In this document: in pieces, positions 50,064 through 60,402 of the stretch
Layout of the letters: each line of letters opens with the position of its first letter
How positions within the stretch are numbered: position 1 is the stretch's first letter
NCBI GenBank assembly: GCA_947034885.2
Contig: OX344750.2
Coordinates: forward strand, 47,343,821 to 47,407,820
DNA: 64,000 nt
Origin: Thuidium tamariscinum
Taxonomy: Eukaryota; Streptophyta; Bryopsida; Hypnales; Thuidiaceae
Reading direction: 5' to 3'
Translations under genes and position numbers: made by a program
The notes under the pieces: model-generated
What the model was told of the DNA's origin: nothing
Seen by the model: only the letters and a program-made list of their open reading frames with translations
Databases searched by the model: none

Positions 50064-50711
50064 TGAAAAGTATGCAAAACCAGTGCTATGCTAGGTTTCC
50101 AAAGTTTGCATAAGATCCATGGAAACTTGCTACCTGCCAACCTCCTAAGAGAGGGGTAAGTTGATTTTGCTGCTTCATCGTTGAACCAATCAGATGTAGC
50201 AATGAAAATATCACGAGCAGACGCAGCCTTCCCATGGTTTTGAGTTTCCGGTGCATGATAATTCACCGCTCTAGAAGCTAGCAGATTGGATGATGACGAT
50301 CAATTTTCTTACGTATAGAAATGACAGTGCATACCGCTATCTCGTGGCTTATATTTTTTGTACAAAATGAATTCTCTTTCAATAAAACTTGGAAGCACGT
50401 ACACTTTGGAAACCGCTTGTCAATGGATTGCAAGAGTGGAGCAGGTAATTCACATTCAATTAACTGACCTCGAGTTTTGCAACCTACAATTTCGATCCAA
50501 GCAATGTTCTCTTCTGACCAGGTATCAAACTGGACACCGCGCGCTTCGATTCGTTGTGGAGTACATAAGGGCTCCATCCTCGAACCGTCGAACGCCAACT
50601 TCACGCATAATTTGTCTCGCTGTTTTAGGCTTTGTGCGTAATGAATTGGGCGTGGGATGCGAGATGACGAAAATTACTTGACGTAATTTTCAGCAAGCAT
50701 TCAATTGCCAG
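50064..50711. other. Shared 3-prime region of two convergent genes
   Basis: Lies between the stop of the FSH1 gene (plus) and that of the O-fucosyltransferase gene (minus). Frames at 50278-50604 (minus) and 50358-50681 (plus) overlap each other and match nothing, so I read the stretch as two 3-prime untranslated regions that may overlap. Confidence 0.45.
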
Positions 50712-53700
50712 TCAGAAGCATCTGGCGACTTGGCAGTGGCCGCCACGACCGATGCGGCCTTCGCACGCATCCAGGTCGAGCCATCCGTCGGGAAACTCGT
50801 CTGCGTAGGTTTCCACGGTTTCATTCACAGCGGTCAGTTTCATCCAGCGCGAGTAGTGGCATAGCAAACCGGCAGCATGGTTATCTTTCAACAGCGTCTC
50901 ACTGACGAGTTTGTCCCGCGCTTTCCCATCCATTCTGTCAGCATCCGGGGTGTTGGCCAAAATCTCCACGGATCGCCGCTTCGCCAGCCGTTTCCGAAAC
51001 ACCGCCAGACTCCAGGTCGATTGACCACTGCCGAGAAACACCTCCGAGCGCACGCAAATCTCTTGCTCTACCAGTGCGATTTGCTGGCCATTAATCTGCG
51101 GTAATGAATTCACAGTCGCATTACACATCACACTCTCCTTGCATCCCGAGATTGCAACCAGTGCTACTTATTTCATTCCATCAAAGAGATCGCTTTGACA
51201 AAGGTAGTGTGCACTTACGTACTTCCCACGAGAATTTGAATCCGCATTTGCAGAAGGATGCATTTCGGAGAGAGGGCACATACCACGTGCTGTTTGCCCA
51301 GGGTGACGTACGGGTCGAAGTACGTTCCATCAGCAAAGTTCGGAAGACCCGGAATACTCCACAATCCATTGACACGGAGACCCCGCTTTCGCAGCATCAA
51401 AACAACCTGCACAGCTTGCAAACAGCCCTGCCGATCAAACTCCGAATTCACCCAAATTTGTGAGAAGAATGGACCATGCTCACTACTGCAAACTGCAACT
51501 CGATCTCAAAGGCCTGAAGCAATATGGCTTCATTAAAAAAAATTCACATATGTCCCAGTTGCAATTAAACTGTAACATTTCCACAAAGGAGTTTGCTTTG
51601 GAAGTGTTTTCACATGAAAACTGTTTCTGGTTACTACTGAGTAGTGTTTAAAATAATTTTTTTGCCTTACACCACTTGAAGTAGTGGCTCCATAAACATG
51701 CAGTACATTAGATGCTCAATGAACCATGCGGATGAACTTTGATTCGTGCTAAGCTTGTAAACACTTATTCTATAGTCATTCAGATTTTGGCAATTGATTT
51801 TCAGCTTAACACAGAACTAATGTGCAAACTATTAGATAAGACAAGTTTCTAGAATGTTATAGGAAAGTCTCAAAGTTCACCTTACAGCATGGAACCTCTT
51901 CCTTGCTGTAAGGTGAATGGAGATTTTCCATTACATTGCAAAATTATAATTAAACATAAGCTAAAATATGACTGTCCGTCTTTAGTAGAAGTCAGCATGC
52001 CACTGGAAAACAGGTAAAGAAGGAGAAATTGAACTCACCATTTTGACTAGAGCCCGTCCTTGGTCGCCACGAATCCAGCCGTCAGTGGCCATGTAGACGG
52101 TGTTGAGTCCCTGCTTGGCAGCGCGCTCTTCGATCGTCGCCACGATGTCCTCTTCACTGAGACCCACGCCGCGAAAATGGCCGTTGGTGTTGCACTCGTT
52201 CTCCGAAGCCTTGAGCCACTCCTTGGCGGTGGAGTGCAGGTTCGTGTCAATCACGGACCCGTCCTTGCAACGGGAGAAGCAGAGCCCGATTTGGTGCTTC
52301 GGGCAGCTTGATTCCTCGAACCTCCAGTGGACTGTAATTAAGAAATCAAGCATGGCATCAACCAAGCAGCAAGCTCAGAATTTTTCGTATTACTACTCGC
52401 GAGCAGGGATCAGATTCAAGTGGGTGCACTAGTACGGATATTGCAATAGCTTCAGAAGTGGTTTAGCGATGACCGTCAGAAATCTATTGATAATGTTGCG
52501 ATGGTTTTGTGTAACACTACGAAATGTATTTGCAACTATTTGGGATTAGAATAGTTTTTACAAAAGTTTAGACATTGATATACGCAATGGTTCCACGGTC
52601 AAGAATTTTGCAACAAGGCTGCAGTATTTTTGCATGGTTCGCAATAGGGCATCCTTTTGCAGCGAAGTGAGGAACCGTTGCCGAACCATCATTACACAAT
52701 AATCTATGATGTGTTGCAACCGCTGCATAAGTGAAAGAATCAAATATCTAGGATGATCTCCTGCTTACCTGCTATGTAGGGAATGTCTTTCCCAATGGCA
52801 TACGTTTGGAGACTGTCGGCCGCTTTGAAGATGGTCAACGCCGGTTGCAAAAATGCAGAAACCGCAAGAAACGCTCCTCGCCACCGCAACCCAGGAAAAA
52901 GACCCCCAACGCCTACACAACGGTCCTCCAGGGCGCCAAGAGTGGCATTCACGTCCTTGGTGGATTGCCACTTGGAGTGCTCCCAGTCTAGATTCCACGA
53001 CTCCTGCATGCGTTGAACCCACATATTGCATTTGTAATTAAGTGGCGAGCCAGGTGATGACATTGAACGACTAACTGTACACCAATCTCGCATTCAATAT
53101 ATTTTACGGGCGAATCTCTTCAAAATTGGCATTTTTACAGGTCTACTGAGAGCCTGGACTCGATCTACACCGGTCCTCGTTTTCAGACCTCTGCATTTGA
53201 ATGCCAAAATTTTGGCGGTTTTAACAAGTTGCTTTGCATTATGACCATATCATCCAGTAGGCAGTACGTGACGGACACGACGTCTTACGAGACAGAGGGA
53301 CAGCTGCGAGCTCACATTTTTAAACTGAAAGGTCTTCCAGTCACGAATCAAGGGTTCGACACGGATCCCTCGCAACAACACGTTTCTACTCAGCGTGGAA
53401 TTGCACTGTTTCAGGCACTGCTCCAGTGATGCCACCTGCGTAAACCGTGCCAGAGACGCCACGTCGTACCGCTCTTCCAATTTCAATCCTCCCCTTGCCG
53501 CCCGCACGGACAATCCTGCGACTCTTACATGAACCTCGTGTTGGGTCAATTCAGAAAACGTCTACCCTCTGTTCACAGTCTACACAGTAAAGCGGCTGAA
53601 TGTACATTCCCTCGTGCGTTTGCTCTGACAACAAATGCTCATCTCCAAGAGAAATCAGGTTAACCAACTACTATAAGAGTTGCAACTATTGCAGCATTGA

Positions 53701-54252
53701 TCATTGAGTAGTCACGGGTGGTAGGAATTGAGAGGGATATACTATGTTATTACCACTGTGTTTAATCGGCCCTGAAAAGAATGGAGGGAGGCACAGCGTT
53801 CGATTCGTCGCCCTCGCAATCACTGCCGCACTTATGTACTCCATGAGCTGATTCCCCGCCCCAACTCCTGGCGACAACACCGGCATCAAGAATTTCTTCA
53901 CGGGCAGTCGCTCCGAAGCAGCTGGTGATGGTCCTGGAGACGCGACAGAAGACGCGGTGACAGGGTACGAAGGGGAATCCGCGGTAAAATCTGCAGTCGA
54001 ATTTGGGTATGCAGGTGGGAACACTGCAATGGGATGAGGAGCTAGCGAAGGGGCATCGCTGGAATCTGTGGCAGGGGAGCCTGCAACCCCGAAGATCAAC
54101 GAACTAAAGCCAAACTGATCCTCTGGCAACAGAGAGAAGGTTACGAAGACCACTATAGTCGTAACCGAGAACACGGCTATCACGTTCTTCACCGGCCCCG
54201 GCACCGATGAGAGTGATTCCGGCCAGCAATTGGTCGAAGGATTCTTCGTCAT
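50712..54252 (-). CDS. O-fucosyltransferase-like type II membrane glycosyltransferase
   Basis: Six exons on the minus strand: 54252-53754, 53515-53316, 53003-52769, 52331-52039, 51406-51284 and 51095-50712, phases consistent, 577 residues. The first ATG in the open frame (54252) gives a short cytosolic tail, a membrane anchor at about residues 23-42 and a Ser/Pro/Ala-rich stem (55-115), the layout of Golgi glycosyltransferases. The catalytic domain opens with SPGVGAGNQLMEYISAAVIA and RATNRTLCLPPFF (about 127-158), as in plant GDP-fucose O-fucosyltransferase family proteins (PF10250). A VHWRFEE motif near 312-318 stands where the family has its HLRxE basic motif. Later, the exon from 52331 carries DTNLHST and VYMATDGWIRGDQGRALVKM. 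LFPGLRWRGAFL and the final EVFLGSGQSTWSLAVFRKR segment (donor-binding region) follow the family order. The acceptor substrate is unknown. An exon upstream of 54252 is possible. Confidence 0.85.
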
Positions 54253-55810
54253 CTCAGTGAACTTCAGCCTGAGCTTTCTGTCAATTCGCTCCACCGCAAC
54301 TCATGCAACAAAACCGCCCATCCCTCTGCAAATCACTGTAACAGCAATGCAACGAGCTAACCAGTGATTGAGCGTCACCCTAGCTCACTTGAGCCTGTCT
54401 CCACTGAAAACGACGAACAGTCATCGCGTAAACCCAAAACCACTGAGCTCGAGAGGAGGTTCCTCAGTTGATTGCCAAACGTGTCACCGAGGGAGTCTAT
54501 CCAATACTGAACGCAGTCTTCCGGCTGGGGAGCAGTCCAGCTAGTGTTAGCATTACTACGTCCGGGAGATAACATTCTTCACATTAGAACTGAAGAGGAG
54601 GGGCTCCTTTTGTCACATGTCGAATCTACGGTCTAGTAAGCTCCAGTACATATCAAAGTGTGTTGATGTAGCCTGAAGTAGCCCACAAGCAGGCTCACCC
54701 ATCTGGATCCAGGAGGCGAATTGGGGCGCGTGAAAAACGACGGGAGTGAACGAGTGATGAGCAGGGGAGGCGGGAGTGAAAGCTTGCCTGGAGGGGAGGA
54801 AGCTATTATATTTATATCCATATGATAAAATTAGATCTGTATAATAAGTACTTACTCCGTATATCAGTAAAGGCGAGGACAGCCAGCCAGTGAGCCCAAC
54901 TGCACTTCGGCTCGTACCCAGAGTGCGCGACTCTCTTGGCGCGCAGTCCTGCCTCCGTTCCCAGTGGCTTCACAAAGTGATGAGCTCTTTTGGCTCTTCA
55001 CTGCAGTGAGGCAGACAGACCGGCGTGCCTTTCGGCCGTGATGAACTGACGAAGTTGGACTTGCGGCTCTGATGGACTCAAATGACCGAACTCCAGCTAG
55101 GGCCAGGAGGGGGTAGGTGGAAGGGCCAATCCTGGTGGCGGCATTCCATAGAATTCGAAGCCTGCCCCTTCCCGACTGGACCGAGGGCGATTGCCGTTGC
55201 TACTCGTTGACTTAATCGGTACTTCGAAGGTCCTCCGGCAGTCTCCAGGCCTCATCAGGACCGGTCGAGTCTACAAGTTAGCAGTGAGACGAGCCGATCG
55301 CGGAATGGCAATCCCCCCTTTTTCAACCCTGGGAAAAACGCAGGACCATACGCAAGATGAAACTTGCAAATTCCGTGAGTTCATATTTGCAATCAGAGAC
55401 CTCAAATGAGCGAGGAGAGGTGTGGAGAAGTAGATTAGTGAAGCACGAAATAGTAGGGGGTCTTTTCTTTTTACATTCACCCTTGGCTGGACCTCCGCAA
55501 TCGGCTCGTTGCACTACTGTACCGGTAGTGCAGACTCGACCATCAGGACCTCAGTCGAGAGCCTCCCTTCGCTCGCTCAGTTCGTCCTTGCTTCTTTTCC
55601 TGCATGTGCATTCGTAACTGAAGTTCGTGGCTTTCCCTTCCCTCTAGATCTCCAGTCTCTCTCTCTCTCTCTCTCTCTCTCACTGGCTCCGAGTTCCTTC
55701 CCGGAAATGAAGCACCTGCCTGATTCTGTCCTTCCGTTGTTTCCTCTTCCACAGCTCCACGCTCTTGGCGAACCTGTCATCAGCATGTGCTTCACAGGAA
55801 GGTAACTGAC
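54253..55810. other. GC-rich flank with unassigned exon-like pieces
   Basis: Includes the leader and promoter of the O-fucosyltransferase gene. A minus frame at 54575-54375 (EDCVQYWIDSLGDTFGNQLR onward) could be an untranslated or extra exon. At the right end, ATG 55707 opens MKHLPDSVLPLFPLPQLHAL and runs to a donor-like AGGAAG then GTAACTG at 55801, but no following exon is visible in the AT-rich DNA beyond it. Confidence 0.3.
55656..55681 (+). repeat. (TC)n microsatellite
   Basis: About 13 uninterrupted TC units in a GC-rich, promoter-like setting, 26 bases before the ATG at 55707. CT/GA tracts of this kind are common in plant 5-prime leaders. Confidence 0.9.
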
Positions 55811-57777
55811 CTACCCTATTACCAAACAAGAACAGTGTGACACGAGGCTATCATGTCTTAGGTGGACAATGGTATTAGTTTTATTGCTAGAAAATATGGA
55901 GTACTAAATAAAGGGGAAATTAAACAAAATTATTTAAACAAAATAAGTTGTGGACTCAACCAAGTTTGTTTAAGCAACCGTCCTTAGTCAGCTAGGGGTC
56001 CATCTATTTGGAAAAAAAATCCAAAGTCTATAAGCAATACCATGGTCTTTTGTCCAAAAGGACAAAGCCAATAAATAGAAGCAGGGTGTTTGTAAGAAAC
56101 ATCGATTCTATATCCAATCACAATTGGAGTGACATTGTTCTTTTCTTCTATAACTTTTGAATAAAAATATTTGAGAACATGAAATAATTATTGGAACTCT
56201 CGAACTTGATGATTTTCACATCCCTTATTTTCTAAAAAAATTTTAAAAAATCATTTCATATTTAAAATTCATTTTTTTTAAATTGTCACAAACTGAGGTT
56301 TAGGGGGTTTTACTACATTAGGAGTCCCCAAATTTAATGATCTTAAGTTGAAATTTTCATGGTGCATTTGAATAGTAGGAAAGCATATTCCTACCAAAGG
56401 GGATTTAAAAATACATTATTTTATGTCCACATGCGTGCAAACAACACTCCCATTGCACACAATTTTTGATCATTAATGATGGAGTTGAGAATTTTTTTTT
56501 GTGAAATGTCATCACTATCAACTCTTCCCAAATGGCCAATTTTTAGATTTAAGAAAAATAACTTTTCCCATTTTTTACAAATTAAAATGTAAATACACCC
56601 ATTTTCATGAGATTTTCTACTTTTCTAGTTCTCCAACTTAGAAAATTTTCTTAAGCTTTTCCTTCATAGGGTAACTTCTTCTCTAAGGTGTATACATTGG
56701 TCATATTTTTCATATTTTTTAAAAATTGATTTTCTAATTAAATAGAACTCCCAAAGAAAAAAGCATCCATTTTCAAAATACTATGAAAAATGGACGCTAT
56801 TTCTTGCAATAACCCAGAACTAAGCCCATTATGGGCAAATTTGTAATGGTGGTCTATATATTCAAAATCTGAAAAGTACATGACTATTACAATCTTTGCC
56901 CGCCCATAATGGGCTTGCTCACATTTATTCAATAATGGGTGGTTTACATTAGATAGTACAAACTACATTATATGTTCATACTCAGTTGTCATAAGAATGC
57001 TGACATGGATGATTGCAAGAAACACTTCACGTTTTCGGCCCAAAAATGTTGTTTTTTGGCATAGTACTGGTAGTACGCAATCTTGATAGTACAACGCGTC
57101 TGACGCACACCTACAAATCTCAACTGTCGATTTCAGATGCCTGTAGATCTAGGCCATTAGTGTAGTATTATGCAATACAATCGGGAATACAATAAAGTAA
57201 TATAGACTACTTCAAAGTACTTCACAAGCCATAGGGAGCAGAAAATAGCAAAAAAGGGTTTGTGAACTTTTTTATTTTTAATAATTAAAAAGAAAATTAA
57301 AATTCTATTTTAAGAAAACTCATTTTTCTAAACAAAATTGTGCTCACATTCCAACAAAAAATTCCTCTAAAAAAGTTTTTCCCTCTTTGTAGCATTTGTG
57401 CAAAAGAAGGTCACTTTGACCCCATGTGGACAATAGACATTTTACTATTTTCATAAAAACTCACCATCAATCCTTGAAATGTTAGTAGACCTCCAACTTG
57501 TCCAATTTGTGACTTCAAATTCGGATTTTTGAGTCTAAAATAGGACTAAAAACCTCCAAAATGGCCAATGTAGACAGCCAATCGGGAGAAATTTAAAAAT
57601 AATAAAATAATTTTGAAAAAATTGAAAAAATTACACAACATATAAAACTTTTGTGTGCACCTTCCTTCCAAATTTCAAGTTTATAGGAAAAAAATGCAAA
57701 AGTTATGAGTAAAAAACTACCTAGTGGAGGTCAAGGGGACCAAAAAAAGAACAAGTGTTTCTTGCAATGACCGACAT
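55811..57777. other. AT-rich gene-free DNA with a small hairpin element
   Basis: No gene is supported. 56822-56916 is a short inverted repeat: AAGCCCATTATGGGCAAATT on the left and its inverse within TTTGCCCGCCCATAATGGGC on the right, with TTGTAAT and ATTACAA inside. This is a candidate hairpin or tiny MITE. Confidence 0.45.
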
Positions 57778-58160
57778 GTACAGTGGAAACACCCAAAATC
57801 ATCAATTTAAGCAATTCAGCATAGTCGGAGGCATTTTTTGTAAAATAATATATTTATAGTAATAGCCAATGAAAATCATGAATATTAAAAAAATTAAAAT
57901 TTTCAGATGCAATGTATAATTTCTATAAATTTTCAAAGTGTTGGTTCCCTAGACCACTGGAACTGTCCTATAGGTGTACCTGAACTGAACTTTGCTGAAA
58001 TCAGCTACTAGTAAATGAAAATTATACATGTGTCTTACAATTACATCAACAAATTAGAATTAAACATCTATAAGACACTTTAATGAATGCTTATACACAA
58101 ATTTAATGATACTCTAAGATTCAAGAATGGGTAGAGGGACGAAAATGGGTGTTTCTCTCA
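57778..58160 (-). mobile_element. Short element, family B copy 3 (reverse)
   Basis: The reverse complement of the family: CAGTGGAAACACCCAAAATC at one end and AAAATGGGTGTTTCTCTCAG at the other, with CAATTCAGCATAGT and TTTCAAAGTGTTGGTTCCCT inside. The half nearest 58160 is diverged. Confidence 0.6.
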
Positions 58161-58164
58161 GTAA

Positions 58165-58892
58165 TTTCAATCAGCGGCAAATCGTCATCACCATCTTTGC
58201 AAAGGGGTGGACAACCTGCAGGGACGAACTGAGGGAATTGTGAACCGGTGAGACTAAAATAAATTAGTTTAATCTCATGATAAGATGAGCAGGTAACCAG
58301 ATTTCGAGAAATTAATAAATTTACAATTACAGTAGACCGACAGCCCTTGTTAATTTAGAAACAATGGTCCATTTAAAAAAAATAATCAATCATTTTCTAT
58401 TGCCTAGAAATGTGTATATTGAAACATCCATCTTGTTGGGATTTTCGTTGTCCTGTTTTGGTATAAAATATTGGGAGAATTTTTTTGACTAGAATTTTGG
58501 TAAATAAATATTTTCTGCATTATACTATTCTTCAAACTTAATTTTTGACTTAATTTATGTCAAATGCTTGTAACACTGTAAATGCAACAAAATTAATATG
58601 TGTTTCTTCCAAGTGCCCTCAATTCTAGCAGTTTAATACATTATTAGAATACACAATATATCATTGAATACAATATAAATAAGTTGTAGAAAAATATAAG
58701 GGAAATAATGAATATATTCAGACTCTTTAGTTGTAAATTTGGAGTCTACATAAACCAACCCTATTCTTGATACTTCTCCTATAAAAGTGGATAGTAAAGC
58801 TACATTAGAATCTTTAACTTTGTAACATTTTATAATTGACAATCTCAAAAAGAGATTCATATTTAGGGTTGACACAACAAGGACATGAGGAC
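58165..58892. other. AT-rich intergenic DNA
   Basis: No gene. The minus frame at 58875-58633 is low-complexity. Confidence 0.4.
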
Positions 58893-59893
58893 TTAACCCT
58901 TAACCCTGAAGCACTCCGACGTGCATATTCTGGACGATGAACAGAGGGCTTCAAGGCACTGTTTCATCCAATTAACTTCGCATTTATCAAATGTAACACT
59001 TGAATCTAGAAAAGACAACCTTCCTTAATGACCAAATTCATTAAATTCTGGTAAATGATATATCTGTAAAAAGCCATAAGCGAAAATGTGCAAAAATTCT
59101 AAAAAGGATTGAGACGTTTCAGGGTTAAACGACAAGATCCATTGCCATCTAGTCAAACATCATGTCTAAGGTGAATTTAGCATATTAGATGGCTTTCAAA
59201 TATTGATCTTATATTTTTATCACTTCAAACTATAAAAATGTAATATTAGGAGAAATTTCAATTGATTTTGTAAAAAATTATAATTGTTATCATTTTTGTT
59301 GCAAAAACTAGAAATAAATAAGTAAAAATAGAAGGAATGATCCAAATTATTTGAAAATTTTTCAAGAGTTACAAGTAGCAATGAATATCAGTCTACAAAA
59401 TTTTCAATTGATTATTCTATTTTTAAAACTCCAAACAACCACAACAAAGATTTTGAAATAATATTTTTCTATTAAACCACATTTAATACTTTATTGAATA
59501 GAGGTATAAAAATTTGATATTTTTTACTGATAGGAAATGGAACTTCCCATCTACTCAAATTTTTTCAAATTTTTTGATGAAAACTACAAATTATTTTTAC
59601 AATGGAAAACTTAATTTTGTAATTTAAGTTGAAAATTCATTTTAATTGAAAAAAATTTGAATGAAAAACACAACAAATTCTGTTTTTTGAATTTTAACAA
59701 ATGGAGCTTGCAATTGCAATAACTTTTTCAATTTTTCAAAATTTTCAAAATTTCAAGTTGAAATTGAAAGAAAACTTGTCAAGCTTTATTTCCTTAGTCA
59801 AAGTCAAATTCCAAAAATGGTTATATTTAAAGTTAAAATCAAGGTTGACCAAGGCGCATCCACTTTTTGGATGCATATGCACTTAAGGGTTAA
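58893..59893. mobile_element. TTAA-bounded element of about 1 kb with a nested TTAA element in its end
   Basis: The left boundary is TTAA then CCC and a second TTAA; the right boundary is TTAAGGG then TTAA at 59890-59893, so the ends are inverted copies of TTAACCCTTAA. The 229-bp element at 58900-59128 starts exactly at the second TTAA of the left end. The interior (59129-59880) is AT-rich without a gene. Confidence 0.5.
58900..59128. mobile_element. Small TTAA-bounded element (229 bp)
   Basis: TTAA at 58900-58903 and 59125-59128. The left tip CCCTGAAGCACTCCGA and the right tip GAGACGTTTCAGGG pair over the terminal CCCTGAA. No coding frame. Distinct from families A, C and D in sequence but with the same boundary rule. 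Confidence 0.6.
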
Positions 59894-60402
59894 ATGAGAC
59901 TCTTAGAAAACCATACACACAAAGAATGCACTTGCTCGTCTATTCACTTTTAGACCGACTTTCATGGTGATAGGGTTTCCGTTCTGCTACGGTTACATGG
60001 TCCTTCATCACAAGACTTAGGTCTCTTATTTTGAATACATTCATGCAAGACAATGGGGTACCGATGTAAACGGGAAATCCAACTCTCTAACATGAAGTCC
60101 AATCATCGCTTGTCGTTTGCCAGAAGCCCAATGAGGGCTGCTTGGAAGGTAAGTTTAAGGTCCGCGATATGAATTCAAATTTTTTTGCATACGTAGCACT
60201 TGTCACCACAAAAAGTTGTACTCAAGTTCTTCACTTTCTAAAATATGTACATTTAGTTTCAACACTAATTTTCCGTAGCCCAGCGTGCGCACTGGAAAGC
60301 AAACTACCAAGAAAGACTAAGACAAGAAAAGATGAATGACAGTTGTGTATCCTGTGACCTACAGTAAGATGGCCTCCGATTGCTGGTCTCATTCACAGAA
60401 CT
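59894..60402. other. 3-prime flank of POT1
   Basis: No separate gene; the frame at 60142-60339 has no motif. It probably includes the POT1 3-prime untranslated region. Confidence 0.4.

Noticed and set aside
52047..53031. Several frames of 60-110 codons on both strands
   Set aside because: Shadows of the GC-rich O-fucosyltransferase exons in other frames.
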